Below are positions 8,717 to 18,942 of a stretch of DNA of 59,846 bases, one piece after another. The notes under the pieces are model-generated. The model did not search any database. It was not told the origin of the DNA and worked only from the letters and a program-made list of their open reading frames with translations. Within the stretch, counting starts at the first letter, position 1, and each line of letters begins with the position of its first letter. A program made the position numbers and the translations under genes. The DNA comes from Bryobacterales bacterium. GTDB taxonomy: Bacteria > Acidobacteriota > Terriglobia > Bryobacterales > Bryobacteraceae. The stretch covers positions 1 to 59,846 of the forward strand of contig CANFEY010000025.1 in the NCBI GenBank assembly GCA_947446025.1, read 5' to 3'.

Positions 8717-10225
8717 CTACTTCGCGCGCAGATCCCGCCCGCTCATCTCCACCGGCTGATCCACCCCGAACATCCCCAGCACCGTCGGCGCGATATCCTG
8801 CAAACTTCCGCCGGAGCGCAACGGACGCTTTTCTTCATCCACAACGATGAACGGCACCGGATTGGTCGTGTGATACGTGTGCGGACCCTTGGTCACCGGG
8901 TCAATCATTAGCTCCGCATTGCCGTGATCGGCGGAAATGATCCAGCGGCCGCCGGAGCGTCGCAGCGCGGCATAGATCCGCCCCAGCCCGGCGTCCACAG
9001 CCTCCACCGCACGCACCGTCGGTTCCATCTGCCCGGAGTGGCCCACCATGTCGGCGTTGGCGTAATTCATCACGATTACGTCGTGCTGGCGGCCTTCGAT
9101 GGATTTCACCACCACCTCGGTGACCTCGTCCGAACTCATCTCCGGCATCAGATCGTAGGTGGCCACGTGTGGCGACTGCACCATTTCACGGTCTTCGCCC
9201 AGGTAGGCGCTCTCATTGCCGCCATTGAAAAAATACGTCACGTGCGCGTACTTCTCCGTCTCGGCAACACGCAGGTTTTTCCACTTGTGCGCCGCCATGA
9301 CGTTCGCCAGGATGTTCGTGGGCAACTGCCTCGCCAGCACGAACGGCACGGGAAACTTCTTATCGTATTGCGTCATGGTGGTGAAATGCAGCTTCAGCGC
9401 CGAATCCACCAGAGACTGCGTCATCTGCCGGCCCCGGTCCGCGCGATAGTTGAAGAAGAAGCAGGTGTCCTCGGCCCGGATCGAGCCAACCGGCTCACTG
9501 CGTTCATCCACAATCGTCACCGGCAGCATGAATTCGTCGGTGATCCCGTGCTCGTAGGAGCGCTTCACGGCTTCTACAGGATCGGTTGCCTTGTGCGCCA
9601 CGCCCACGGCCATTGCCAGCCGAGCCTTGTTGATGCGCTCCCAGCGCTTGTCGCGGTCCATGGCATAGTAACGCCCGGACAAGCTGGCGATCCGCCCCAC
9701 GCCGATCTCGCGAATCTTCTTCTGTATTTCCTCAATGAACTCGACGCCGCTGTGCGGAGCCGTGTCCCGCCCATCCATAAAGCAGTGGATGCAAACGTCG
9801 CTCACGTGCTCACGCTTGGCCAACTCCAGCAGCGCGTACAGGTGCGTGTTCATCGAATGCACGCCGCCGTCGCTCACCAGCCCCATCAGATGCAGCCGAC
9901 CGCCCTTGCGGGCCTCATGCATCACCTGATGCAAAATCCCGTCGCTGTAAAAGTCGCCCGACGAGATCATACGGTCAATGCGCGTGACATCCATCAGCAG
10001 AATGCGCCCCGCCCCGATGTTCAGATGCCCGACTTCGCTGTTCCCCATCTGCCCTTCCGGCAAGCCGACCGACGGACCAGAGGTCTGGATCAGTGTATGA
10101 GGATAGTCGCGCAGCAGACTGTCATAGGTCGGCTTCTGCGCCGCCGCGATCGCGTTGCCTTCGCGTGAGGCTGAATAACCCCATCCATCTAAAATAGTAA
10201 GGACCAGCGGACCGCTCTTGCTCAT
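8717..10225 (-). CDS. gpmI: 2,3-bisphosphoglycerate-independent phosphoglycerate mutase
   Basis: 502 residues, normal for the family. It interconverts 3- and 2-phosphoglycerate in glycolysis with two manganese ions. The N-terminal DGWGYS metal site, the catalytic-serine region GNSEVGHLNIGAGR (about 60-75), and the C-terminal metal ligands in SADHGNAELM are all present. It lies 4 bases downstream of eno on the same strand, so two consecutive glycolytic steps form one operon. Confidence 0.97.
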   Translation of the reverse strand: MSKSGPLVLTILDGWGYSASREGNAIAAAQKPTYDSLLRDYPHTLIQTSGPSVGLPEGQMGNSEVGHLNIGAGRILLMDVTRIDRMISSGDFYSDGILHQVMHEARKGGRLHLMGLVSDGGVHSMNTHLYALLELAKREHVSDVCIHCFMDGRDTAPHSGVEFIEEIQKKIREIGVGRIASLSGRYYAMDRDKRWERINKARLAMAVGVAHKATDPVEAVKRSYEHGITDEFMLPVTIVDERSEPVGSIRAEDTCFFFNYRADRGRQMTQSLVDSALKLHFTTMTQYDKKFPVPFVLARQLPTNILANVMAAHKWKNLRVAETEKYAHVTYFFNGGNESAYLGEDREMVQSPHVATYDLMPEMSSDEVTEVVVKSIEGRQHDVIVMNYANADMVGHSGQMEPTVRAVEAVDAGLGRIYAALRRSGGRWIISADHGNAELMIDPVTKGPHTYHTTNPVPFIVVDEEKRPLRSGGSLQDIAPTVLGMFGVDQPVEMSGRDLRAK

Positions 10226-10229
10226 GCGG

Positions 10230-11519
<1,290 letters not shown>

Positions 11520-11581
11520 CTAGCTTAGAGCTTTCCCCGGCCACGCGGCAATACCGTAACCCGTGATGGTAGGCTAGAACA

Positions 11582-12367
11582 ATGCGCCGATTTCTCGCTT
11601 GCACCTCTTTTTCTTTGACGATGTTCCTGGCCGGCTGCGGTTCAGCCCCAGCACCCGCACCCACGGAGACCAAGTCGGCCACGCCGGCGGAGACCGCTGC
11701 GCCCGCCACCCCGGCGGCTCCGGCGGAGACGCCCGCTGCTACTGCGGCGGCACCCGCTGCCCCCGCGCCCGCAGCGTTGACCACCGATGAACAGAAGACG
11801 ATTTACGCGGTCGGCTTGGTGATGAGCCGCAACCTGGGCCAGCTGGGACTCTCCGATGCGGAATTGGACTTGGTCAAGCGCGCTCTGTCTGACGCGGCTA
11901 GCGGCAAGCCCGCAGTGGATGTCGACGTGTATGGTCCGAAGATCGACAGCTTGATTCAGACCCGCGCCGGCAGCCTCGCAGGCAAGGAAAAGACCGCGGG
12001 CAAGACCTATGCCGACAACGCCGCCAAGCAAAAGGGTGCGGTCCGCAGCCCCAGCGGGCTAGTGTATCGCGAGATCACCGTCGGCAGCGGCGCGTCCCCG
12101 AAAGCCACGGATAAGGTCAAGGTTCACTATCGCGGCACGCTGCTGAACGGCACCGAGTTCGATAGCTCCTATAAACGCAACGCACCGGCAGAGTTCCCGT
12201 TGAACGGCGTGATTCCCTGCTGGACCGAAGGCGTGCAGAAGATGAAGATTGGCGGTAAGTCGGCCCTGGTCTGCCCGGCCGATATCGCGTATGGTGACGG
12301 CGGACGCCCCGGCATCCCCGGCGGCGCCACGCTGCTCTTTGACGTGGAACTGCTGTCGATCAACTAA
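11582..12367 (+). CDS. FKBP-type peptidyl-prolyl cis-trans isomerase lipoprotein
   Basis: 261 residues. A lipoprotein signal with lipobox FLAGC puts Cys19 at the mature N terminus. An Ala/Pro/Thr-rich spacer runs to about 66, then a helical FKBP N-terminal domain to about 150 and the FKBP catalytic domain to the end, with VKVHYRGTLLNGTEFDSSYKR and a GKSALVCPADIAYGDGG-PGIPGGATLLFDVEL core. It should assist folding of envelope proteins. It converges on a cyclophilin lipoprotein gene, so two unrelated isomerase families sit side by side. Confidence 0.93.
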   Translation: MRRFLACTSFSLTMFLAGCGSAPAPAPTETKSATPAETAAPATPAAPAETPAATAAAPAAPAPAALTTDEQKTIYAVGLVMSRNLGQLGLSDAELDLVKRALSDAASGKPAVDVDVYGPKIDSLIQTRAGSLAGKEKTAGKTYADNAAKQKGAVRSPSGLVYREITVGSGASPKATDKVKVHYRGTLLNGTEFDSSYKRNAPAEFPLNGVIPCWTEGVQKMKIGGKSALVCPADIAYGDGGRPGIPGGATLLFDVELLSIN

Positions 12368-12377
12368 GCCTGCCCCA

Positions 12378-12974
12378 CTACGGCACGAACTCAGCCTTCT
12401 TGATGTAATCCAGCTTTGGGAAGCGTGGGACCAAATACGCGTTGGCCGCTTCCTCCACTTTGCCCGCGTCAATCGGACCTTCCGGCATCATCTCGCCATA
12501 GCCGGAATAGAGCCGGTCCACCACATCCATGCCTTCAATCACCCGCGCGAAGGGGGCGAATTTCTGTTCGTCCAGCAGCGGATTGTCGCGCAAGTTAAAG
12601 AACATCTCCGTGGCGCGCGTCGTGGGACCGGCCTGCGCGTAGGTCAGCGTACCCCGCGTGTTGCTCAACACCCTCGGGTCATCCAGGATGAAAAACTGCC
12701 GCCACATGCGGTTGGTCTCGTAATCCTTATGGACGCCGAACTGCGCGATGAAGCCCGGCACCACGCGGTAAAAGCGGCTCTCCTTGAAGTGGCCCGTCCC
12801 AATGAGTTCATGAAAACGGTCGACGCCGCGCGGTGCCCACTTCCGCTGCGCCTCCACCACGATGTCTCCGGCCGACGTAGTGAACTTCACCTGGAACATC
12901 TCCGGCACGGTGACGGGTTCCTTGGCGCACCCAGCCAACAAGGTCAACAGAGCCAGCGGTATCCACAAGCGCAT
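12378..12974 (-). CDS. Cyclophilin-type peptidyl-prolyl isomerase lipoprotein
   Basis: 198 residues from the ATG at 12974; the upstream extension has no signal and overlaps the divergent TPR gene. Residues 1-16 form a lipoprotein signal (LLAGC, Cys16). The body has cyclophilin features: FTTSAGDIVVE, APRGVDRFHELIGTGHF, SRFYRVVPGFIAQFG, and a FARVIEGMDVVDRLYSGYGE end. It is predicted to catalyse proline isomerisation in the periplasm. The start codons of this gene and the TPR gene lie about 30 bases apart, back to back. Confidence 0.9.
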   Translation of the reverse strand: MRLWIPLALLTLLAGCAKEPVTVPEMFQVKFTTSAGDIVVEAQRKWAPRGVDRFHELIGTGHFKESRFYRVVPGFIAQFGVHKDYETNRMWRQFFILDDPRVLSNTRGTLTYAQAGPTTRATEMFFNLRDNPLLDEQKFAPFARVIEGMDVVDRLYSGYGEMMPEGPIDAGKVEEAANAYLVPRFPKLDYIKKAEFVP

Positions 12975-13005
12975 TGCAACGATTCTAGCGCTGTATGATG
13001 ACGGT

Positions 13006-14103
13006 ATGCGATTCCTCATCGTGCTTGTAGTGGCTGGCTCGGCGTTCGCGCAGGAGACGGCGGCGGAGCTGGACGCGCTGGCGGCGCAATACCGTTCCGC
13101 AGGCCGCTTGGCCGACGCGGACGTGGTGCTGGACCGCCTGCGCACCATGGACGAAACCGTCAGCCACGTGGAGCAATCCGCTCGTGTGAAAGCAGCGCTG
13201 GGGCGATGGGCGGATGCGCAGGTGCTCTATGAGCGCGCGCTGCGGCTGCGGCTCGACGCGGACCCTCAGCCCACAGCGTCGATTCCCACGCGGCACCAGT
13301 TGGTGCAGACGCTGGTGGCGCAGAAGAAGTTCGCCGAAGCTACGCAGCAGGCCTACCTGGCTACGCGCCTGCGCATCATCGAGCTGGGGCCGTCGCATCC
13401 CGACGTCGCCAACGACACGGCGGTGCTCGCGCGTGTGTATCAGACGGAGCGCAACTGGCGGCCGGCAGCGGAGACGTGGGAAACGGTGGTGCGCATTCAA
13501 GGAGAGGCCCACGGTCCCGAGGACTTACGGCTGGCGAATTCACTCGATGACTTGGCGGTGGCCTACAAAGAATTGCAGTCCATCCCGCAGGCCGAAGCCG
13601 TGCTGCGCCGCGCGCTGGCCATCCGCGAGCTGAATCAAGGTCCGTCGCATACAGACGTTGCGCACACCACCGATGAGCTCGGCCAGCTGCTGTACGGGGC
13701 GCAGCGTTATGCCGAGGCCGAGCCGTTCTTCGAACGTTCGCTGGGGATCTACACGGCGTTCTGGGGTCCTGCAAATCCGCAACTGGCACGCAACCTCGAC
13801 AATCTGGCGGTCACCCAGGCAATGCTGCAGAAGTTCGCGGAGTCGGCGGAGCACTATGGGGCCGCGCTGAAGATCCGGGATGGAGAGACCGCGCTGAACT
13901 TGCATCATCTCGCGCTGATCGAGGCCGCCAGCGGGCATGCGGAAGCAGCGGAGCCGTTGTATCGCCGCCTACTGACGCTGCTCGATACGCCGGGCAACGA
14001 GCGGCCCGAGCTTCGCGCCGCGGCGGCCAAGGAATATGACGAGCTGCGGCCGAATCTGCCGGCCAAGCGTTCCAAGGCCCCGGTGGCGGCAAAACAAAAA
14101 TAG
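13006..14103 (+). CDS. Exported tetratricopeptide-repeat protein
   Basis: 365 residues from ATG 13006, which begins a clear signal peptide ([16 protein letters not shown]). The rest is tandem TPR/NPHP-type helical repeats of about 42 residues, with [25 protein letters not shown] and [13 protein letters not shown]. Such repeats bind protein partners. No catalytic domain is visible and the role is unknown. It ends in a basic [12 protein letters not shown] tail. The DAHP-synthase leader begins about 40 bases downstream. Confidence 0.85.
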   Translation: MRFLIVLVVAGSAFAQETAAELDALAAQYRSAGRLADADVVLDRLRTMDETVSHVEQSARVKAALGRWADAQVLYERALRLRLDADPQPTASIPTRHQLVQTLVAQKKFAEATQQAYLATRLRIIELGPSHPDVANDTAVLARVYQTERNWRPAAETWETVVRIQGEAHGPEDLRLANSLDDLAVAYKELQSIPQAEAVLRRALAIRELNQGPSHTDVAHTTDELGQLLYGAQRYAEAEPFFERSLGIYTAFWGPANPQLARNLDNLAVTQAMLQKFAESAEHYGAALKIRDGETALNLHHLALIEAASGHAEAAEPLYRRLLTLLDTPGNERPELRAAAAKEYDELRPNLPAKRSKAPVAAKQK

Positions 14104-14125
14104 GCCCGCACGGCTTGCAGACGTG

Positions 14126-14134
14126 TGGTATACT
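14126..14134 (+). promoter_or_regulatory. Extended -10 promoter of the aroF leader
   Basis: TGGTATACT is a TGn-extended -10 (TATACT at 14129-14134). No good -35 lies 16-18 bases upstream, which extended -10 promoters can tolerate. Transcription should start near 14141, only 1-2 bases before the leader-peptide ATG at 14143, so the mRNA would be essentially leaderless. Predicted from sequence only. Confidence 0.6.
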
Positions 14135-14142
14135 AGTTTTTC

Positions 14143-14196
14143 ATGACTCGCTCCTTTACCTACTCGTTCCGATTTTGGTTCCGGTTTCTCGGCTGA
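14143..14196 (+). CDS. Aromatic-amino-acid leader peptide of the DAHP synthase attenuator
   Basis: A 17-codon frame encodes [17 protein letters not shown] and then TGA. Seven residues are aromatic (five Phe, one Tyr, one Trp), six of them within 11 codons. It lies directly upstream of a terminator and of the first gene of aromatic amino-acid synthesis, as in the pheL/pheA type of attenuator. When charged tRNAs are scarce the ribosome should stall on the Phe/Tyr/Trp codons and favour the antiterminator. No Shine-Dalgarno precedes the ATG; translation is probably leaderless. Confidence 0.85.
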   Translation: MTRSFTYSFRFWFRFLG

Positions 14197-14201
14197 CCAA
14201 A

Positions 14202-14241
14202 GAGTGGGTGTGCGCGATTCGCAAGTTTTCACAGCCCACTC
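14202..14241 (+). promoter_or_regulatory. Predicted antiterminator hairpin upstream of DAHP synthase
   Basis: GAGTGGGTGTG at 14202-14212 can pair with CACAGCCCACTC at 14230-14241 (seven pairs, one bulged G at 14234, four more pairs). The 3' arm contains most of the 5' arm of the downstream terminator, so the two structures exclude each other. The 5' arm starts 5 bases after the leader stop codon, so a ribosome resting at that stop would cover it and allow termination. Confidence 0.7.
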
Positions 14242-14263
14242 GAAAGAGTGGGCTTTTGATTTT
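14233..14263 (+). terminator. Rho-independent terminator (attenuator) before DAHP synthase
   Basis: AGCCCACTC (14233-14241), a GAAA tetraloop and GAGTGGGCT (14246-14254) form a perfect 9-bp stem, followed by a T-rich tract TTTTGATTTT. It stands 28 bases before the aroF start and after the leader peptide, the position of an attenuator, not an end-of-operon terminator. Confidence 0.88.
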
Positions 14264-14291
14264 AGAGAAGAAAATAACTGAGGTGAGACCC

Positions 14292-15332
14292 ATGATCGTA
14301 TCCATGCGCCGGCACGCCACCAAGCAAGAAGTGGAACAGGTCCGTGCTCGAATTGAAGAGCTGGGGCTGAAGGTCCACTCGATTGAAGGCGAGGAGCGAG
14401 TGGTCATCGGTGCCGTGGGCGTGGGCGACATCACATCGTGCCTCGAATCGCTGGAGGCGATGGAGCAGGTGGAAAAAGCCGTCCGCATCTCGGCTCCCTA
14501 TAAGTTCGTCAGCAAGGAGTTCCGCGCGGCGCGCACGGAAATCAAGGTCGGCAAAATGGTGATCGGCGGCGGCGACAACTTCCCGGTGATGGCCGGTCCG
14601 TGTTCGGTGGAAGGCGAGAAGCAGATCATGGAGTGCGCGGAGATCGTCGCCAAGCATGGCGGCCAGGCGCTGCGCGGCGGAGCGTTCAAGCCCCGCACCT
14701 CTCCCTACGATTTCCAGGGCATGGCCGAAGAAGGCCTCAAGCTGCTGGCCAAGGCCCGCGACGCTTTCGGCCTGCCGATCGTCACGGAAATCATGAGCGA
14801 CACGGAAGTCAGCCTGGTTGCGCAGTACGCCGACGTGCTGCAAGTGGGCGCGCGCAACATGCAGAACTTCTCGCTGCTCAAGACGCTGGGCAAGTGCGGC
14901 CGTCCCATCCTGCTGAAGCGCGGCATGAGCGCCACCGTTAAGGAACTGCTGATGTCTGCCGAATACATCGTCGCGCACGGCAACCCCGACGTGATGTTGT
15001 GCGAACGCGGCATCCGCACCTTTGAGACGGTCACGCGCAATACCTGCGACATCGGCGCAGTGGCGGCGTTGAGCGAACTCACCCACCTGCCCGTCATCCT
15101 CGACCCCAGCCACGCCACCGGTAAACGCAGCCTGGTTACCGCTGTTGCCCGTGCGGGTGTTGCCGTGGGTTCCGACGGTTTGATTGTCGAGATGCACCCG
15201 AATCCGGAAAAGGCCTGGAGCGACGGCGCGCAATCGCTGACGCCCAAGCAGTTCGCGGACATGATGACGGAACTGCAGCCCTACATCGCGCTGTGGAAGA
15301 AGTCCCGCGCCGCGGAAGCCGCGCACGCCTAG
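14292..15332 (+). CDS. aroF: 3-deoxy-7-phosphoheptulonate (DAHP) synthase
   Basis: 346 residues. It condenses phosphoenolpyruvate and erythrose-4-phosphate, the entry step to Phe, Tyr and Trp. An N-terminal ferredoxin/ACT-like regulatory domain (about 1-70) precedes the TIM-barrel with [42 protein letters not shown] and [10 protein letters not shown]. This is the AroA-I-beta/AroG-type single-domain form seen in Thermotoga and Bacillus-like enzymes. The start at 14292 is chosen because GAGGTG precedes it by 6 bases and the longer frame would cross the terminator. Expression is probably set by the leader-peptide attenuator; the N-terminal domain suggests feedback control as well. Confidence 0.96.
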   Translation: MIVSMRRHATKQEVEQVRARIEELGLKVHSIEGEERVVIGAVGVGDITSCLESLEAMEQVEKAVRISAPYKFVSKEFRAARTEIKVGKMVIGGGDNFPVMAGPCSVEGEKQIMECAEIVAKHGGQALRGGAFKPRTSPYDFQGMAEEGLKLLAKARDAFGLPIVTEIMSDTEVSLVAQYADVLQVGARNMQNFSLLKTLGKCGRPILLKRGMSATVKELLMSAEYIVAHGNPDVMLCERGIRTFETVTRNTCDIGAVAALSELTHLPVILDPSHATGKRSLVTAVARAGVAVGSDGLIVEMHPNPEKAWSDGAQSLTPKQFADMMTELQPYIALWKKSRAAEAAHA

Positions 15333-15356
15333 CACGATGATGCGCCGCCGTACGCA

Positions 15357-16283
15357 ATGAGAAAGTGGATTCCAGTGATGGTTCTGGGAGGCGTCCTCAT
15401 GGGCGGTTCCGCTTACTGGTTCCACTCGCGCGCCTACAATTCCTCGCAGCTGGTGCAGATGCTGCCTCCGGACCGCTCGGCGTATGTGTACCTCGACGTC
15501 GCGCTGCTGCGCTCGGCGGGCGTGCTGGATGAGATCGCCGGTTCGCCGTCGCTGGAGGATGCGGACTACAAGAAGTTCATCTCCGAAACAGGCTTTGACT
15601 ACCGCGAAGACTTGGACGGTCTGGCAATCGCCTTCCGCGATGGCGACCGTTACTTCGCCGCGCAGGGCCGGTTTGAATGGGAGAAACTCGCCGCCTATGC
15701 TCCCGCGCACGGCGGGAAGTGTGAGCGGTTTCTCTGCACCGCGCCGGGTAGCGAACCGGGACGCAACGTGTCTTACTACATGCCGCGGAACAACATCCTG
15801 GCCATTGCGACGTCCCGCACCGCAACGGCCGGGGATATGGTGGCGCCCGGTTCCTGGCAGAACGGACCGCGCGTTCCCGACGTCGGCCTGTGGGTGCTGG
15901 TGCCGCCCTACGTGCTGACGGATCTGGGTCAGGCACCCGCGATTGCCAAGCCGTTCCTCACGCCGCTCGCCCAAGCGGCGTCCACGGTGTTCACGCTGGG
16001 CGCTGCACGCGGCAAAGAAGGCTTCGAAGTGCGCATGGAAGTCACAGCCAAGGACCCCGCGGGCGCAGCGAAAATCTCGGCGCAATTCACCGAAGGCACC
16101 GCCCTGCTGGTGAAATTAATGGGGCGCGAAAAAGTCCAAGCCGATCCCGCAGACCTAAGCGGCGTGCTGGCCGCAGGCAAGTTTGAGGCCAAAGACGCAA
16201 CCGTCACCGGCACCTGGCCCATCTCCCGAGCCTTCGTAAAATCACTAGCCTCCGGCGTCAGCCTAGGTGGTCAGGCGAAGTAG
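15357..16283 (+). CDS. Membrane-anchored protein of unknown function
   Basis: 308 residues. A signal anchor lies at about 5-23, then a soluble region starting LVQMLPPDRSAYVYLDVALLRSAGVLDEI, a phrase resembling the opening of DUF3352-like envelope proteins. There are two Cys residues (in KCERFLCTAP) that could form a disulphide outside the cytoplasm. It follows aroF by 24 bases on the same strand and may be read through from it, but nothing links it to aromatic synthesis. No catalytic motif is recognised. Confidence 0.7.
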   Translation: MRKWIPVMVLGGVLMGGSAYWFHSRAYNSSQLVQMLPPDRSAYVYLDVALLRSAGVLDEIAGSPSLEDADYKKFISETGFDYREDLDGLAIAFRDGDRYFAAQGRFEWEKLAAYAPAHGGKCERFLCTAPGSEPGRNVSYYMPRNNILAIATSRTATAGDMVAPGSWQNGPRVPDVGLWVLVPPYVLTDLGQAPAIAKPFLTPLAQAASTVFTLGAARGKEGFEVRMEVTAKDPAGAAKISAQFTEGTALLVKLMGREKVQADPADLSGVLAAGKFEAKDATVTGTWPISRAFVKSLASGVSLGGQAK

Positions 16284-16289
16284 ACCCCG

Positions 16290-18122
16290 CTACCAGCCGA
16301 TCGCTTTCCCAGCGTTCTGCTCATCCAGCCACTTCTGCAGCGGAGCGAAATAGTCGCGGATCGCGGTGGCGTCCATCTCGCGCTTGCCGGTGATCTCGAA
16401 CAGCGCGTCCTGCCACGGCTTGCTGACGCCCAGCTTCAGCATCGAATCCAGCTTCGCGCCGGCTTCCTTACTTCCGTAGATCGAGCAGCGGTGCAGCGGC
16501 GTCGCGCCCGTACCGGGGCAACCCGCCGTCTGCGCCAGTTCCCTGTGGAACTGGAATTGCAGAATATGCGCCAGGAAATAGCGCGTGTACGGCACGTTCG
16601 CCGGGACGTGATACTTCGCGCCCGCGTCAAAGAACATCGCGTCCGGACGGTCTTCCGGAGCGCCCACGCCTTGATACTTCTGGCGCAGTTCCCACCAGAC
16701 CTTGTTGTAGTTTTCCGGCGTCACTTCTCCCGAGAAAACTTTCCAGCGCCACTGGTCGATCATCAGCCCGAACGGCAGGAACGCTACCTTTTCCAGCGCC
16801 CGCTGCATCAGCAGGCCGATGTCCTTCGACGCATCCGGCGTCGTGGGGATAAAGCCCAGCTTGACCAGATATTCCGGCGTGATCGAAAGCGCAATGGTGT
16901 CGCCGATGGCCTCGTGGAACCCGTCATTCGCGCTGTCGCGGAAGATCAGCGGCAGCTTGTTGTAGCTGCGTTGATAGAAGTTATGGCCCAGTTCGTGATG
17001 AATCGTGGTGAAGTCTTCGTCGTTGGCCTGAATGCACATCTTGATACGCAGGTCGTCCACATTGTCCAGATCCCAGGCCGAGGCGTGGCACACCACGTCG
17101 CGGTCTTTCGGGCGCACGAACAGGCTGCGCTCCCAGAAGGTGCCCGGCAGCGGAGCAAATCCAAGCGAAGTGAAGAAGCCTTCGCCGTACTTCACCATCT
17201 GCTTGGCGTCCGTGTTCTTGGCCTTCAGAATCGAGGTCAGATTGTAGCCCGGGTCCGCGCCGCCGGGGGCCACCATGTCATAGATGTTGGACCAGTCCTG
17301 CGCCCAGATGTTGCCCAGCAGGTGCGCCGGGATGGGTCCTTTTTCCGGCACCACGTTCGCGCCGTACTTCGCCACCAGCCGGCTGCGCACATAGGCGTGC
17401 AGCGACTTGTACAGTGGTTCCACCTGCGCCCATAGCCGGTCGAGTTCCTTGCTGAAATCATCAGCAGGCATATCGTACTTGGACCGCCACATCGCGCCGG
17501 TGTCCTTGTATCCCAACTCCTTCGCGCCTTTGTTCGAGAGCTCGACAAAGCGCTGGAAGTCCTTCTTCATGGGCGGCGAAACGGCGTGCCAGCCCTTCCA
17601 CACGTCCAGCAGTTCAGCAGGATCGTGGCTGGTCTTCATGATCTCCGTGATCTGATCGATGTCCAGGCACGTGTCGGGCGTCTTGCAATACTTGCCCTTG
17701 CCGTAAGTGGCCTCCAGGCCTGCGGCGATCTTGGTGACCTCTTTGCTCTCCGCCGGGTCGGCGGGAGCGGCCAGCGTGAGGCCGCGCTTCAGCAGATCCA
17801 TCTTGCGGCGCTCCTCGGCGGGCAACTCGACCCCGTCGTATTTGGCGGCTTCCTTGGCCAGTTCCACGCCGTAGTTGATCGCACGCTCATTGGCGACTGC
17901 CGAAAGCGCTTCCGTGTCCTGGGTAATGAAGTTCGCCTGCACCCAGGAAGCTTGCGCGAATTCGAGAAACAGATCGTTCATCTTCTTCTCGGCCCCGTCA
18001 AGGAAGGTTTTCGCCGATTCGGCCGAGGGCTTTGCTCCGCCCGCGCTGCAGCCTGTCAATCCAACCGCGGCGAGGAAAACGAAAGAACACGAAACAAGGT
18101 AGGTGGTCCGCATAGACGCCAT
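16290..18122 (-). CDS. M2-family peptidyl-dipeptidase lipoprotein (ACE-like)
   Basis: 610 residues from ATG 18122; an alternative ATG at 18113 gives a near-identical product. The N terminus is a lipoprotein signal with lipobox GLTGC. The zinc site HHELGHNFYQ fits HEXXH with the downstream FHEAIGDTIALS carrying the third ligand Glu, as in angiotensin-converting-enzyme homologues. Such enzymes remove C-terminal dipeptides from peptides in the periplasm. Length fits single-domain bacterial ACE proteins. It converges with the preceding hypothetical gene, 6 bases between stops. Confidence 0.92.
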   Translation of the reverse strand: MASMRTTYLVSCSFVFLAAVGLTGCSAGGAKPSAESAKTFLDGAEKKMNDLFLEFAQASWVQANFITQDTEALSAVANERAINYGVELAKEAAKYDGVELPAEERRKMDLLKRGLTLAAPADPAESKEVTKIAAGLEATYGKGKYCKTPDTCLDIDQITEIMKTSHDPAELLDVWKGWHAVSPPMKKDFQRFVELSNKGAKELGYKDTGAMWRSKYDMPADDFSKELDRLWAQVEPLYKSLHAYVRSRLVAKYGANVVPEKGPIPAHLLGNIWAQDWSNIYDMVAPGGADPGYNLTSILKAKNTDAKQMVKYGEGFFTSLGFAPLPGTFWERSLFVRPKDRDVVCHASAWDLDNVDDLRIKMCIQANDEDFTTIHHELGHNFYQRSYNKLPLIFRDSANDGFHEAIGDTIALSITPEYLVKLGFIPTTPDASKDIGLLMQRALEKVAFLPFGLMIDQWRWKVFSGEVTPENYNKVWWELRQKYQGVGAPEDRPDAMFFDAGAKYHVPANVPYTRYFLAHILQFQFHRELAQTAGCPGTGATPLHRCSIYGSKEAGAKLDSMLKLGVSKPWQDALFEITGKREMDATAIRDYFAPLQKWLDEQNAGKAIGW

Positions 18123-18153
18123 GATATCCCAACTGGCGCGCGTAGTGTCCGGC

Positions 18154-18871
18154 CTAGGCCAGCGCCGCAATGTACGTGTTGATGTCGTGGTTGGCAATAA
18201 TTGAACTGTTGTTGACCGTGAAATTCACGGCGGTGCCAACGTGCGTGTAGTCCAGCTTTTCCATCAACGCGACCAGCGTGGCTAATGCGCTCAGGCCTTG
18301 CTCCACCCCGAGCCTGGGTGTCGCCAGTGGCACAGTGGTCACGCTATCTTCCGTGTTTACGATGCGCCAACGCGCCTTGATCAGCCCATTCGCGTTGAAC
18401 GCGGCGGCAAATTCCGTATTCCCCGTCCGCGGGCTGGCGATGTTGTACATAGCCGAGGCAATCCCGTTAATTGCCAGGTCCGCCGTGGCCAGCGTGGCTA
18501 GAGCGCCGCCCAGGCTGTGGCCGGTAACAAAGACGTTCGCACCCGGAACACGCCGCACGGCCGTCAGCACTGACCCGCTGCACTGCTGGTAGATGCGTGA
18601 GAATCCCTCCTCGGCCTGGCCCCAAGCATGTGGGACCTGCTTGCCACCCAATCCAAAGGCGTCTGCGTGCCCGGAACACCACGAACACATTCTGCGTCGT
18701 CAGATTCCGCGCCACGAAACCGAAGCGCTCCCCCTGCGCGTGAAGCGAGCCCAATTCCTGGTAGCCGCTCCCAAGATTCCACGTGGAGTTCCGGAATTGT
18801 TCGTAGGCCAGCCATACAAGGAACGCAGCGTCCTGGGCAATACGCTGGTCGAACTCCGCTGGAAATGGCAT
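18154..18871 (-). pseudogene. Frameshifted class-3 lipase-like gene
   Basis: The start at 18871 (MPFPAEFDQRIAQDAAFLVWLAYEQF) has a good GGGAG ribosome site. The frame reads to NVFVVFR, then continues in a second frame as GTQTPLDWVAS and in a third as VPHAWGQAEEGFSRIYQQC, which carries the lipase elbow VTGHSLGGALA and runs to the stop at 18154. The first break is one base missing in a G run near 18672; the second, near 18640-18650, is a further indel or small deletion. Joined, the pieces form one alpha/beta hydrolase of the lipase-3 family. It is either decayed or mis-sequenced. Confidence 0.72.
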
Positions 18872-18942
18872 GCTTGCTCCCTTGGACATATAGTGTACCC
18901 GAAGGATTCCCGGACCAAGTACGAACCGGGAACATCGCTCGA

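Noticed and set aside
14262-16085. 607-codon minus-strand frame opposite aroF and the following gene
   Set aside because: It is the shadow of the aroF coding strand; the product is His/Arg/Gly-rich and featureless.
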